A DNA stretch of 37,986 bases from positions 1 to 37,986 of the forward strand of contig DASZDK010000062.1 of the NCBI GenBank assembly GCA_035942035.1, written 5' to 3'. Positions 7,638-15,055 of this stretch are shown here, piece after piece (the first letter of the stretch is position 1; each line of letters starts with the position of its first letter). Made by a program: the position numbers and the translations under genes. The DNA comes from JAHWJR01 sp035942035 (GTDB lineage: Bacteria; Actinomycetota; Acidimicrobiia; Acidimicrobiales; CADCSY01). Below the pieces are notes generated by a model. That model had not been told where the DNA came from, did not search any database, and saw only the letters and a program-made list of their open reading frames with translations.

Positions 7638-8033
7638 CTAAGAGGCGTGGAACCCGCCCGGTGCTCGGCTCCTTCGCCCCAGACGGACGAGCACAACCAA
7701 CCCAAGGACGCCTGCGGCGATGTCGGCAATCGCCAGAGATTGGCGCCCGACGCGGCCAGTGCAGGGCTGGCGGGAGACCGGATAGGGCGACTCCGTCGCT
7801 TCTTCCGAGGGCTCGACGGTGGCGTCACCGAACGGAGCGCCACACTCGAACCTTGCCGATTCCGCCTCAACCTCCTCACGCGGGATCTCAGGCGGTATCT
7901 CGAGGGGCACATGGTCCGACCATGGGCGGTAGGCCCACACAGCGATGAGGCCGATCCAGACCAGAAGCGCCAATGCCACGGCCGTCTGCCACTGTGCGGT
8001 GGCCCCCCTGCCCGAGTCGATGCGATCAGCCAT
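7638..8033 (-). CDS. Small two-helix membrane protein, unknown
   Basis: This 131-aa protein has a first membrane helix (about 18-35, LALLVWIGLIAVWAYRPW), an extracytoplasmic acidic loop with many Glu and two Cys (FECGAPFGD and SRQPCTGR, possible disulfide), and a second helix (LAIADIAAGVLGLVVLV) followed by a basic tail. ATG 8033 was chosen because GAGGA lies about 8 bases upstream and the helix follows quickly; the open frame continues to 8282 but the extra part lacks plausible structure. I do not recognise a family. It is the first gene of a likely three-gene minus-strand set with the PNPOx-like and EEP genes. Confidence 0.65.
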   Translation of the reverse strand: MADRIDSGRGATAQWQTAVALALLVWIGLIAVWAYRPWSDHVPLEIPPEIPREEVEAESARFECGAPFGDATVEPSEEATESPYPVSRQPCTGRVGRQSLAIADIAAGVLGLVVLVRLGRRSRAPGGFHAS

Positions 8034-8178
8034 CTCGTCCTCGTCAGGGCCCTGGTGCGTCGTGCGAATCGCCTCGACGCCCGCATCGTACTGAAGGCCG
8101 CTCCCCGCCGTTCGACCCGGTAGCACGGTTCGGACCGAAGGGCGTGTGTGGAGCCAGGGCGGGAAGGCCACGTCGGGC

Positions 8179-8823
8179 ATGATGGCCGTCGTGACGGCGT
8201 CGCCCTCCGGCCGAGTGCGGACCGCTTTGGCCCGGCACTCGAAGCTCGCCACGTCGATGGCGGTCATCGTCGCCGGCTTCATTGCCTACGGTGTCGCCAC
8301 CGCCTCGCCACTGGCGCTGCCGTACGGGGTCATCATCGTTGGCGGTGCCCTGCTGGCCGCCGCCGTCGAGCCGGAGGAAGGCTTCAGCCAGCTGGTCCTT
8401 GCCGGGCTGGCCCTCTGGGCTGTCGGGCACGTGGCGGGCGGCACGGTTGGCCTCGACGGCGACCGCACGCTCTACAACGCCGTGCTTCCCGGCCGCGTCC
8501 GCTTCGACAACCTTGTCCACCTGGTGGGTTTCGGAACTGCCGGTCTGGCCTGGTGGGAAGCCAGTCGCTCCTGGCTCCTCCCCCACCGAGGGCACGGGCT
8601 CGCAGTCGTTGCGGTGGCCGTGTGGTTGGCAGGGATGGGCATTGGTGCGCTCAACGAGGTTCTCGAGTTCATCGCCACCCTTGTGCTGCCCGAGACGAAC
8701 GTAGGTGGCTACCGGAACACCGGCCGGGACCTGATCGCCAACCTTCTTGGCGCAGGGATGGCCGGCATCGTGGCGGCTCGCCGGGAGCGGAAGGGCGAGC
8801 TTGGCACCACCGTCTCCGGATGA
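8179..8823 (+). CDS. DUF2238/YjdF-like integral membrane protein
   Basis: This 214-aa protein has five or six membrane helices. The second half carries RVRFDNLVHLVGFG (about 116-130), GALNEVLEF and GGYRNTGRDLIANLLGA, resembling the charged in-membrane residues of DUF2238 (YjdF) proteins: D..H..GF, E...E and a final D in the last helix. No biochemical function is established for this family. I start at ATG 8179, with GGGAAGG upstream; GTG 8146 and ATG 8182 are alternatives. It is transcribed divergently from the small two-helix gene. Confidence 0.68.
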   Translation: MMAVVTASPSGRVRTALARHSKLATSMAVIVAGFIAYGVATASPLALPYGVIIVGGALLAAAVEPEEGFSQLVLAGLALWAVGHVAGGTVGLDGDRTLYNAVLPGRVRFDNLVHLVGFGTAGLAWWEASRSWLLPHRGHGLAVVAVAVWLAGMGIGALNEVLEFIATLVLPETNVGGYRNTGRDLIANLLGAGMAGIVAARRERKGELGTTVSG

Positions 8824-8865
8824 CCCTGCGGCATCCCCGGTCAGGGACATGGCCGCCGGAAGGCG

Positions 8866-9219
8866 TCAGGACTGCCTGGTGGAGCCCGGCCGCAGGCCGC
8901 AGCCGGCGCCCAGCGGGCACATTCCGGGAGCCGCTTGTTGGAGCAGTTGGAGGCCGAAGCGCCGCATCTCGAGTGCTGCGCTCGCCCCTTCGTCGCCGCC
9001 CGCCTCGAGTCGCTCGGCCATCGAGAAAAGCGAGCCGGCGCTCTCCAGCATGTGGTCGGTCGTCGCCAGCATCATCGCCTTGACGTCCGCCCAGGCGACG
9101 TGGCAGGACCCCTCATCGGAGGTGTAGGTGATGCCCGTGCCGTCGATGGCCGTGACGTCTGCGCTCACGACCCGATCGTCCTGGAAGGTGATGCCGGCGG
9201 TGAAACTGATCTCTTCCAT
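8866..9219 (-). CDS. Hypothetical 117-aa protein
   Basis: No family was recognised. The N-terminal half reads as a short beta-rich unit (ISFTAGITFQDDRVVSADVTA, shown in parts: TAGITF, VVSADVTAI, GITYTSDEG). The second half looks helical (ADVKAMMLATTDHMLES; LEMRRFGLQLLQQA), and the end is Cys/Gly-rich (MCPLGAGCG), which could bind a metal. The ATG has GAGGGA about 8 bases upstream. It lies downstream of the hemerythrin gene on the same strand, about 160 bases away. Codon use looks like that of neighbouring real genes, but no homologue was identified. Confidence 0.55.
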   Translation of the reverse strand: MEEISFTAGITFQDDRVVSADVTAIDGTGITYTSDEGSCHVAWADVKAMMLATTDHMLESAGSLFSMAERLEAGGDEGASAALEMRRFGLQLLQQAAPGMCPLGAGCGLRPGSTRQS

Positions 9220-9382
9220 GACAGCGTCCCTCTTTCCGGGTGAGGTCGGTCGACTCGGGGGCCGACCGACCCGGCGCGCCCGTGAGACGAGCTGGCGTCG
9301 GTGACGACATGACCGATCATCGCGCCCAGTACGGGAGCTGCGCCGAGCTCCACGGGCTCGCGCCGTCCCCGACCCAGCTCTG

Positions 9383-9955
9383 CTAGCCCTTCTTGGCTTT
9401 CTTGATGGCGTCCCGGGCCCGGTCGGCAACCGCGGCGAAGGGCCCGACGATCATGTTCCCGAGCGCCGTGTCAGGACCGTTGGGGTGGGGGTGGGTGGGC
9501 GCCAGGGATTCGGCGGCACGGAAGGCTCCGGCCAGTTGCCGCAGCTTGTCCTTGTCGACCGTCTGCTCCAGCTTCGGATGCTCCTCGCGCTCCTCCCGCT
9601 CGGCGTGCGCCAGGACCTCGTTACGGAGGTGGGCGAAGCGTGGCTCGAACTCCGGATCGTCGACTCCCATCTTCTCCAGCTCCGAGAGCAGCTCCTTGCT
9701 CTTGGACTCCTCATTGATGCGAGCTTCGGCCACGGACTCGCCGCCTGGTGCTTGCTGGAGGAGCGGGTGGACGACCTCCTCTTCCGCCGTCTCGTGAACC
9801 GCCAGCTTGCGCACCAGTCGCTCGAAGACCTCGCGCTTGGCTTCGATCGAAGACGCCGATGCGACCTCCCCGAACAGGTTCTTGATCTCGACGTGATCGC
9901 TCCGGACGGTGGCAATCAGGTCGTCCGGGCTGGCGGCCTTGGTCGTGTCGGACAC
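9383..9955 (-). CDS. Hemerythrin HHE cation-binding domain protein
   Basis: This 190-aa all-helical protein has the diiron-ligand pattern of HHE/hemerythrin domains: SDHVEI (His21), AVHETAEEEVVHP (His54, Glu58, His63), then LAHAEREEREEHP (His117, Glu121 or nearby, His126). Such cytoplasmic domains bind oxygen, nitric oxide or iron and are often linked to oxidative or nitrosative stress. A Lys-rich tail (RDAIKKAKKG) follows a 50-residue flexible segment. The GTG start has AAGGAG at good spacing. It stands between the HU gene and a hypothetical gene on one strand. Confidence 0.9.
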   Translation of the reverse strand: MSDTTKAASPDDLIATVRSDHVEIKNLFGEVASASSIEAKREVFERLVRKLAVHETAEEEVVHPLLQQAPGGESVAEARINEESKSKELLSELEKMGVDDPEFEPRFAHLRNEVLAHAEREEREEHPKLEQTVDKDKLRQLAGAFRAAESLAPTHPHPNGPDTALGNMIVGPFAAVADRARDAIKKAKKG

Positions 9956-10083
9956 GGTGCGGTCTCCTTGATCGGGATCGCGCCTCTACCCGGCGGACGG
10001 TCCCCGTACCCCGCCGTGCTCGGGCCCCGGTTCCTCCCCCACTACGGGACCTGTCCCACTGGCCGTGGGCCTCGTTCCTGAGG

Positions 10084-10506
10084 TCAGGTCTTCTTTGCCG
10101 TGCGCTTCTTGGCCGGTGCCTTGGTGGCGCTGCGCTTGGTGCCAGCGGCCTTGGTCGTCCCCGCCGCTTTCGTGGGCGTCGATGATGCCGTGGGCGACCA
10201 CGCGCCCCGCGCCAGCTTGGGCGCCTGCTTGGGGGTCATGACCGCTTCCTTGAACGCCTTGAGGGGCGTGATGCGCGCCTTCTTCGATGCCTTGATCTTG
10301 ATCGGCTCGCCCGTGGCCGGGTTGCGGCCGGTGCGCGCTGCCCGCTGGACCTTGGCGAACTTGGCGAACCCGCTGATGGTCACCGGCTCTCCCTTGGCGA
10401 CCACCGCGGTGATGACCTCGGTGAGGCTGCGGACGGTGGCGTCCACCTGCTTGGGGTCGAGATCCCCGTGCGCCGCCACCACCTTCACTAGCTCTCGTCG
10501 GTTCAT
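10084..10506 (-). CDS. hup: HU-family nucleoid protein with basic C-terminal tail
   Basis: Residues 1-90 form a histone-like HU domain: MNRRELVKVVAAH, VTISGFAKFAKVQR and the minor-groove arm GRNPATGEPIKI (about 60-71, with the RNPxTG signature). A flexible tail of about 45 residues rich in Lys, Ala and Thr (KRSATKAPAKKRTAKKT) follows, as in the actinobacterial HupB/Lsr2-era nucleoid proteins called MDP1. Expected role: non-specific DNA bending, compaction and protection. The ATG has GGAGGAAGG upstream. The tail is shorter than in mycobacterial HupB. Confidence 0.93.
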   Translation of the reverse strand: MNRRELVKVVAAHGDLDPKQVDATVRSLTEVITAVVAKGEPVTISGFAKFAKVQRAARTGRNPATGEPIKIKASKKARITPLKAFKEAVMTPKQAPKLARGAWSPTASSTPTKAAGTTKAAGTKRSATKAPAKKRTAKKT

Positions 10507-10624
10507 GCTCGAGCCCTTCCTCCCGTTGACTGGCGTGACCGCCACAGTTTGGCCTAGTGCCACAGTCTGATGGCCCGGCCGGGCCGAGCGGGGGATGGTC
10601 CACGACGAGAGCCGTGCTCGCAGG

Positions 10625-11293
10625 TCATGCAGAGAGGAGCGCCGGGCTGTCGTTGGCCGTGCTGTTGACCAGCCGACTGGCGGGGGTGACGGTGAGCGCA
10701 CCGGTGGGGAGGGGCTGCAGAAGCGGCTGCAGCGACCGGCGGTCGCGGCGCCCGGGGTCGAGCCACTGGTCGAGCGCATGGCCCATCAGCACGGCGGGCA
10801 TGCGGTCGTGCAAGGGCCTGACCGTCTCGTTGGCTGGGGTGGTCACGATGGCGCAGCTCACGAGGGCGGGCGCCCCCCGTCGCTCCCAGCGCTCCCACAC
10901 CGCGGCCAACGCCAGCAGGGAGCCGTCGTTCATCGAGAGATAGAACGGCTGCTTGGTCCCGTCGGGTGAGGTTCGCCACTCGTAGAAGCCATCAGCCGGT
11001 ACCACGCAGCGGCGTCGGACCAGGGCTTCGGCAAAGAGGGGCTGCTCGGCAATGGTCTCGGCGCGGGCGTTGATCGGCCTCGGGCCCGTCGTCGGGTCGT
11101 CGGCCCACGGCGGGACCAGGCCCCAGCTCATCGCCCCGAGCCGGCGACCGGAACGGGTGCTGGCCACGGCCGGCACGACGGCCGTGGGGGCGACGTTGTA
11201 CCGGGGCGGCAGCGTGTCGAGCACCACCTCGTCGATGTCGAACTGGGCGGCGATCACCGCGAGGGGCTGGGCTGAGACCAGACGGCCGCACAT
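10625..11293 (-). CDS. SRAP/HMCES-type abasic-site DNA-protein crosslinking protein
   Basis: This 222-aa protein has all catalytic landmarks of the SRAP family (E. coli YedK, human HMCES): MCGRL with Cys2 as the new N-terminus after Met removal, RYNVAP (about 31-36), PINARAET (Asn75), DGFYEW (Glu105) and PLHDRMP (His162). Cys2 forms a thiazolidine crosslink with abasic sites in single-stranded DNA and protects them. The ATG immediately before Cys is functionally required, which settles the start over the longer open frame reaching 11437. The family is often SOS-linked; I did not find a clear LexA box upstream. Confidence 0.95.
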   Translation of the reverse strand: MCGRLVSAQPLAVIAAQFDIDEVVLDTLPPRYNVAPTAVVPAVASTRSGRRLGAMSWGLVPPWADDPTTGPRPINARAETIAEQPLFAEALVRRRCVVPADGFYEWRTSPDGTKQPFYLSMNDGSLLALAAVWERWERRGAPALVSCAIVTTPANETVRPLHDRMPAVLMGHALDQWLDPGRRDRRSLQPLLQPLPTGALTVTPASRLVNSTANDSPALLSA

Positions 11294-11379
11294 GCGGTCA
11301 GGACCTGGGAGGAGCTGACGCCGGGACCACCGCGGCGACGCTATCCGCCCCGCCGGCTGCACGGCCGCCGAGACGGGGA

Positions 11380-11802
11380 TCAGCGACGGGGCCCGAGCGA
11401 ACTCCTCGCCAGCACCGGCGCCGGGACGGCTCTGCACGGGCGCAGGGCTGGGCGAGCAGCGGGGGCCTGACGGCGCCGGGTGGCGACATCAGCGAACTCG
11501 AGCACCTTGCGCACCAGAGGCCGGGCGGGTGGGCGGACCAGGACGTCCCCGCCTCGGCAACGGATCTGGTTGGCCAGCCGGACGACCACGCCCAGCCCGG
11601 CCGCGTCGAGGAACTCCAGCGCGGTCATGTCGAGGATCAGGGACAGTGGGCCCTGCCTGCGGGGGTCTTCGAGAATCGGTGCCACCGACGACCACAGGCC
11701 GGCGACCGCGGCGATGTCGAGCTCCCCATGGAGCGAAACCTCGACGGCACCGCCGAGATCGACCGTGACGACCCGGAACGGGCAGGTGGCATCGTCCGAC
11801 AC
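11380..11802 (-). CDS. STAS-domain protein lacking the phosphorylatable serine
   Basis: This 140-aa protein has a STAS domain over residues about 8-108 (VDLGGAVEVSLHGELDIAA; LILDMTALEFLDAAGLGVVV in two parts). Anti-sigma-factor antagonists carry Ser in the DSSG loop; here the loop is DAAG, so regulation by an RsbW-type kinase through Ser phosphorylation is unlikely. A basic Ala/Pro/Arg-rich tail of about 30 residues extends beyond the usual length. The GTG start has AGGAAGG upstream. No anti-sigma factor or sigma gene is adjacent. It could serve as a constitutive antagonist or as a non-sigma STAS protein. Confidence 0.8.
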   Translation of the reverse strand: MSDDATCPFRVVTVDLGGAVEVSLHGELDIAAVAGLWSSVAPILEDPRRQGPLSLILDMTALEFLDAAGLGVVVRLANQIRCRGGDVLVRPPARPLVRKVLEFADVATRRRQAPAARPALRPCRAVPAPVLARSSLGPRR

Positions 11803-11908
11803 TTGGCCCTTCCTCTCCCCGACCAAAGTGGCTGTGAGCATGATTGGACATCGGCAGGCGGCGAGAGGACCTTGAGCTTTTCTCCTGTGTTCTAGGGCCA
11901 CGTCCAGG

Positions 11909-12532
11909 TCAGCGGGCGCCGGACGAGCGCGTCGGCTCGGGGACGGCTGTCCTTTCCTTCGCCCCAAGCCCGTCGGACCCGTAGCCGCCGTCGGGCGAGG
12001 CGGTGTCGGCGCGGTGACGGGGCCCTCCCGGCGGCCACAGCCTCCAGGCAGCGAGGGCGACGGCGATGCCGAGGGCCCCTCCCGCCACCACGTCGCTCAC
12101 GTAGTGGCTTCGCTTGCGGATCAACGACCAGTGCACCGCCGTGGTGGTGACCGACAGTGGAAGGAGCAGTAGGGGAATCTCCTGCGCCACCCCCAGGGCG
12201 AAGGCCAGGTCGCTGGCGGCGTGACCGGAGGGGAACGACGAGGTGAACGGGCCCAGCGTGTGCACCGCCGCCCCCGTCGGGTGGCGCCGGCCGACGGCGG
12301 CCTTGATCGGGAGGTGCGCCAGCGCCGCTGCCCCGTAGCAAGCGATGCCCCGCAGGCCCGCCCGCCGGCCCCTCGGCCCTGTCAGCGCCAGCACGCCGGC
12401 CACGCCAGCCCACACCGGCGGACGTTGGATGACGTCACCGGCCCTGCCGAACGGTGTGGACCCCTTGCGTGATCCCTTTCCCACCAGCTTTGCCATGAGG
12501 GCGTCCTCGGCGCGCCCAGCCATCTTCTTCAT
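11909..12532 (-). CDS. PAP2-family phosphatase, membrane protein
   Basis: This 207-aa protein has about five membrane helices and the three PAP2 motifs: KAAVGRRHPTG (motif 1, K-x6-RP variant with RHP), SFPSGHAAS (motif 2, catalytic-acid His) and RKRSHYVSDVVAG (motif 3, nucleophile His and Asp). Such enzymes dephosphorylate lipid phosphates (phosphatidate, PGP, polyprenyl pyrophosphate) at the membrane. A basic tail of about 40 residues follows. I start at ATG 12532 (MKKMAGR), with AGG close upstream; upstream in-frame codons read as non-coding. It is divergent from the SRPBCC-YihY gene. Confidence 0.87.
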   Translation of the reverse strand: MKKMAGRAEDALMAKLVGKGSRKGSTPFGRAGDVIQRPPVWAGVAGVLALTGPRGRRAGLRGIACYGAAALAHLPIKAAVGRRHPTGAAVHTLGPFTSSFPSGHAASDLAFALGVAQEIPLLLLPLSVTTTAVHWSLIRKRSHYVSDVVAGGALGIAVALAAWRLWPPGGPRHRADTASPDGGYGSDGLGAKERTAVPEPTRSSGAR

Positions 12533-12681
12533 CCTGACCTCGACCTTCCCCGCGAGTCTGTGAACGGTCCCACCCTTCCCCGGGAGGTCGAACGAGCCTC
12601 CTCGGGCGGGTACACCGGTGTGCCACTGCCGTACCGGCGGGCGGGAGTGCAGAGCATGCACGAAGGGAAAGGACCGGCCCC

Positions 12682-14142
12682 ATGCCCACTGTGAGTTGCG
12701 CCGTCGAGATCGACAGCCCCGCGGAGCCCGTGTACGAGCAGTGGAGTCGCTCCGAGCGCTTCCCCCGGTTCATGGGAGGAGCAGCCGAGCGACGCCGCAT
12801 CGACCCGATCTCGCCTGACTGGGTGACGTTGTTGGAGGGCAAGCGACGGGATTTCGATGCGGTGGTGACCGACCACGTCGCCGGTCAGCGCGTCGCCTGG
12901 GAGGGCAGTGGCGAGCGGTTTCACGCCGGTGTGGTGACCTTTGCGCCCCTCGCGGGTGACCGGACCCGCGTGATGGTGGAGGTCGACTGGGAACCGGGGA
13001 GCGGCGCCGACCAGATCGCCAACCGGCTGGTGCTCCGCCGGCAGCTCCAGGCGGACCTCGACGCCTTCCGGGCGGAGGCGGGTGCCACCGTGGCGGCCCC
13101 AGTACCGGCGGGCGGTGGTGGCACGGGTGCTCCCCTCAACGGCAACGGCGCCACCGCCTGGGCACCGACCGAGGAAGCGGCCTCCACCGACGGTGACGAG
13201 CGGGGGCGGGGCGCCGACGCCCCGAGCGAGATCCCGCCGGCGGGCTGGCTCGACATCCTGAAGCGCACCATGGGTCAGCTCAAGAGCGACAACGTGCCCA
13301 TCGTTGCGGCCGGTGTCGGCTTCTACGTGTTCCTGGCCATGGTCCCGGCCATCGTCGCCGTGGTGTCGGTCTACGGCCTCGTCGCCGACCCCGTCGACGT
13401 CCAGCGCCAGCTCGGCTCGCTGCTCGGCGCCCTGCCGTCCGACGCCGCCGACCTCGTGCGAACGCAGGTCGAGGCCATCGCGGCGCAGGGCCCCACCTCA
13501 CTGGGCGTCGGCGTGGTCGTGAGCGTACTCGCCGCGCTGTGGGCGGCGTCGAAGGGGATGCAGGCGCTGATCGTGGCCCTCAACATCGCCTACGACGAGG
13601 AGGAGACCCGGAAGTTCCTCCGCCTGCGGGCTCTCGCCCTGGCCCTGACCGTCGCCCTGGCGCTCGCCGCCGTGGTCGGGGTCGGTGGCATGGTCCTGGC
13701 CGGCAAGCTCGCCTCGGCGCTCGGCACCTTCGGCGAGATCGCCATCGGCGTGCTGCGCTGGCCCGTCCTCGGGGCCTTCGCCGTCCTGGTGCTGGCCGTG
13801 CTCTACCGCTACTCCCCCGACCGTGACGCCCCGGCCTGGCGTTGGGTGTCGCCGGGCGCCGTCGTCGCCACCGTCCTGTGGCTGGTGGGATCGGTGGCCT
13901 TCGCCGTGTACGTGAACAACTTCGGCAAGTACAACGAGACCTACGGGAGCCTGGGCGCCGTCGTGGTGCTCCTGCTGTGGCTTTTCCTGACCGCCTACGT
14001 GATCATCTTCGGCGCCGAGCTCGACGCCGAGAGCGAGCGCCAGACCAGGCAGGACACAACCCGGGGCGCGCCCCAGGCCATGGGCGAGCGGGAGGCCTAC
14101 GCCGCCGACACCGTGGCGCCGGCACCCGCGGGTCGCCGGTAG
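12682..14142 (+). CDS. SRPBCC-YihY/BrkB fusion membrane protein
   Basis: This 486-aa protein joins two families. Residues 1 to about 133 form an SRPBCC (START-like) cyclase/dehydrase domain (YEQWSRSERFPRFMGG; RRDFDAVVTDHVAGQRVAW; GVVTFAPLAGDRTRV). A Gly/Ala/Asp-rich linker covers about 135-190. Residues about 195-465 are a YihY/BrkB (formerly RNase BN) domain with six membrane helices, including AAGVGFYVFLAMVPAIVAVV and the family's YSPDRDAPAWRWVSPGA loop, then NETYGSLGAVVVLLLWLFLT. The SRPBCC part resembles the separate protein at 34201-34650. The ATG lies a few bases after AAGGG. Function is unknown; a soluble lipid- or ligand-binding domain attached to a membrane transporter-like domain is inference. 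Confidence 0.9.
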   Translation: MPTVSCAVEIDSPAEPVYEQWSRSERFPRFMGGAAERRRIDPISPDWVTLLEGKRRDFDAVVTDHVAGQRVAWEGSGERFHAGVVTFAPLAGDRTRVMVEVDWEPGSGADQIANRLVLRRQLQADLDAFRAEAGATVAAPVPAGGGGTGAPLNGNGATAWAPTEEAASTDGDERGRGADAPSEIPPAGWLDILKRTMGQLKSDNVPIVAAGVGFYVFLAMVPAIVAVVSVYGLVADPVDVQRQLGSLLGALPSDAADLVRTQVEAIAAQGPTSLGVGVVVSVLAALWAASKGMQALIVALNIAYDEEETRKFLRLRALALALTVALALAAVVGVGGMVLAGKLASALGTFGEIAIGVLRWPVLGAFAVLVLAVLYRYSPDRDAPAWRWVSPGAVVATVLWLVGSVAFAVYVNNFGKYNETYGSLGAVVVLLLWLFLTAYVIIFGAELDAESERQTRQDTTRGAPQAMGEREAYAADTVAPAPAGRR

Positions 14143-14149
14143 TCATCGC

Positions 14150-14872
14150 TCAGATCGCCGGGTTGCGCTCGAAGACGACCTCGACCTCGTCGAAGCCCAG
14201 GGACCCGAGCATGCTCTCGAGCATGGCGCGGGTGTTGTCTTGTGCCCGCTCGACGAGGTCGGAGTCGGCGGCGGCGGCCGCCAGCTTCTCCTCGGCGAGC
14301 AGGTACAGCTCGCGCTCGCCCGTGGGGTTGTCGGCGAACACCGAGGCGGCGCGGTCGAGTAGGCCGCGGTTGCGGCTGACCACGTAGCTCCGCTCGGGGT
14401 CGATCCTGGGCGGCGACAGGCGGGCCGGCGGCAGGCGGACGGTCACCGACTCGCCGTCGTCGGACACCTCGATCTCGCCGCGGGCGATCCTGGTGAAGTC
14501 GACGGAGGCGTCGACGGTGCCACCAGCGAGGAAGACCGTGCGCTCTCCCTTGACGAAGGAGGGCACGAAGGGAGTGTCCTCCTCGACGTCGAGCACCACC
14601 TGGAACTGGCCCGTGGCCGCCCGGTACTCGCTGAGGTCCTTGATGGCTTCGAGCAGCGCCGGTTGGCTTCGGTCCACCGACTCCGTCGAGAAGGGGTTGC
14701 CCAGGGAAGGGAGCAGACCGCTGATCCGCCCCAGGCCGGCGATCAGCACGACGACGATGACGGCGAGGAGCACGGGACGGGCCCACGAGGCCGGTGGGCG
14801 GGCACGGTGGAGCGGGGAGCGCTCCGGGTTGGACGGTGGGCCCGGCGACGTGTCCCCGTGGGCCTCGGCCAT
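14150..14872 (-). CDS. DUF4230-type membrane-anchored protein
   Basis: This 240-aa protein has an N-terminal cytoplasmic segment, one membrane helix (about 35-55, VLLAVIVVVLIAGLG) and an exported domain. It contains SEYRAATGQFQVVLDVEED, FVKGERTVFLAGGTVDASVD and VTVRLPPARLSPPRIDPERS, which fit DUF4230. The tail (ESMLGSLGFDEVEVVF) is also typical. ATG 14872 (MAEAHGD) is chosen; upstream codons to 14983 read as non-coding and no strong ribosome site is visible. It is convergent with the SRPBCC-YihY gene, with only 7 bases between them. Its biochemical role is unknown. Confidence 0.78.
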   Translation of the reverse strand: MAEAHGDTSPGPPSNPERSPLHRARPPASWARPVLLAVIVVVLIAGLGRISGLLPSLGNPFSTESVDRSQPALLEAIKDLSEYRAATGQFQVVLDVEEDTPFVPSFVKGERTVFLAGGTVDASVDFTRIARGEIEVSDDGESVTVRLPPARLSPPRIDPERSYVVSRNRGLLDRAASVFADNPTGERELYLLAEEKLAAAAADSDLVERAQDNTRAMLESMLGSLGFDEVEVVFERNPAI

Positions 14873-15055
14873 GGCGGCCAGGGTACCGCTGCACCCCCGG
14901 TTCTCCTGGCGATCCGTTCCCTGCCCTTGCCTCCACCTGCCACACTTCTGGCTGGTCGCTGGCCCGCGGTAGCTGTCCCCCACAGCTATTGGACGTCGCT
15001 GCTCCGGCGGTCAAGATGGACGGTCTGGCCCTCGGCGAAAGGACGGAGTGATCTC

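Noticed and set aside
14663..15055. Upstream extension of the ABC ATPase frame
   Set aside because: It is antisense to the DUF4230 gene and has no ATPase-like sequence; GTG 15056 with a good ribosome site begins the conserved part.
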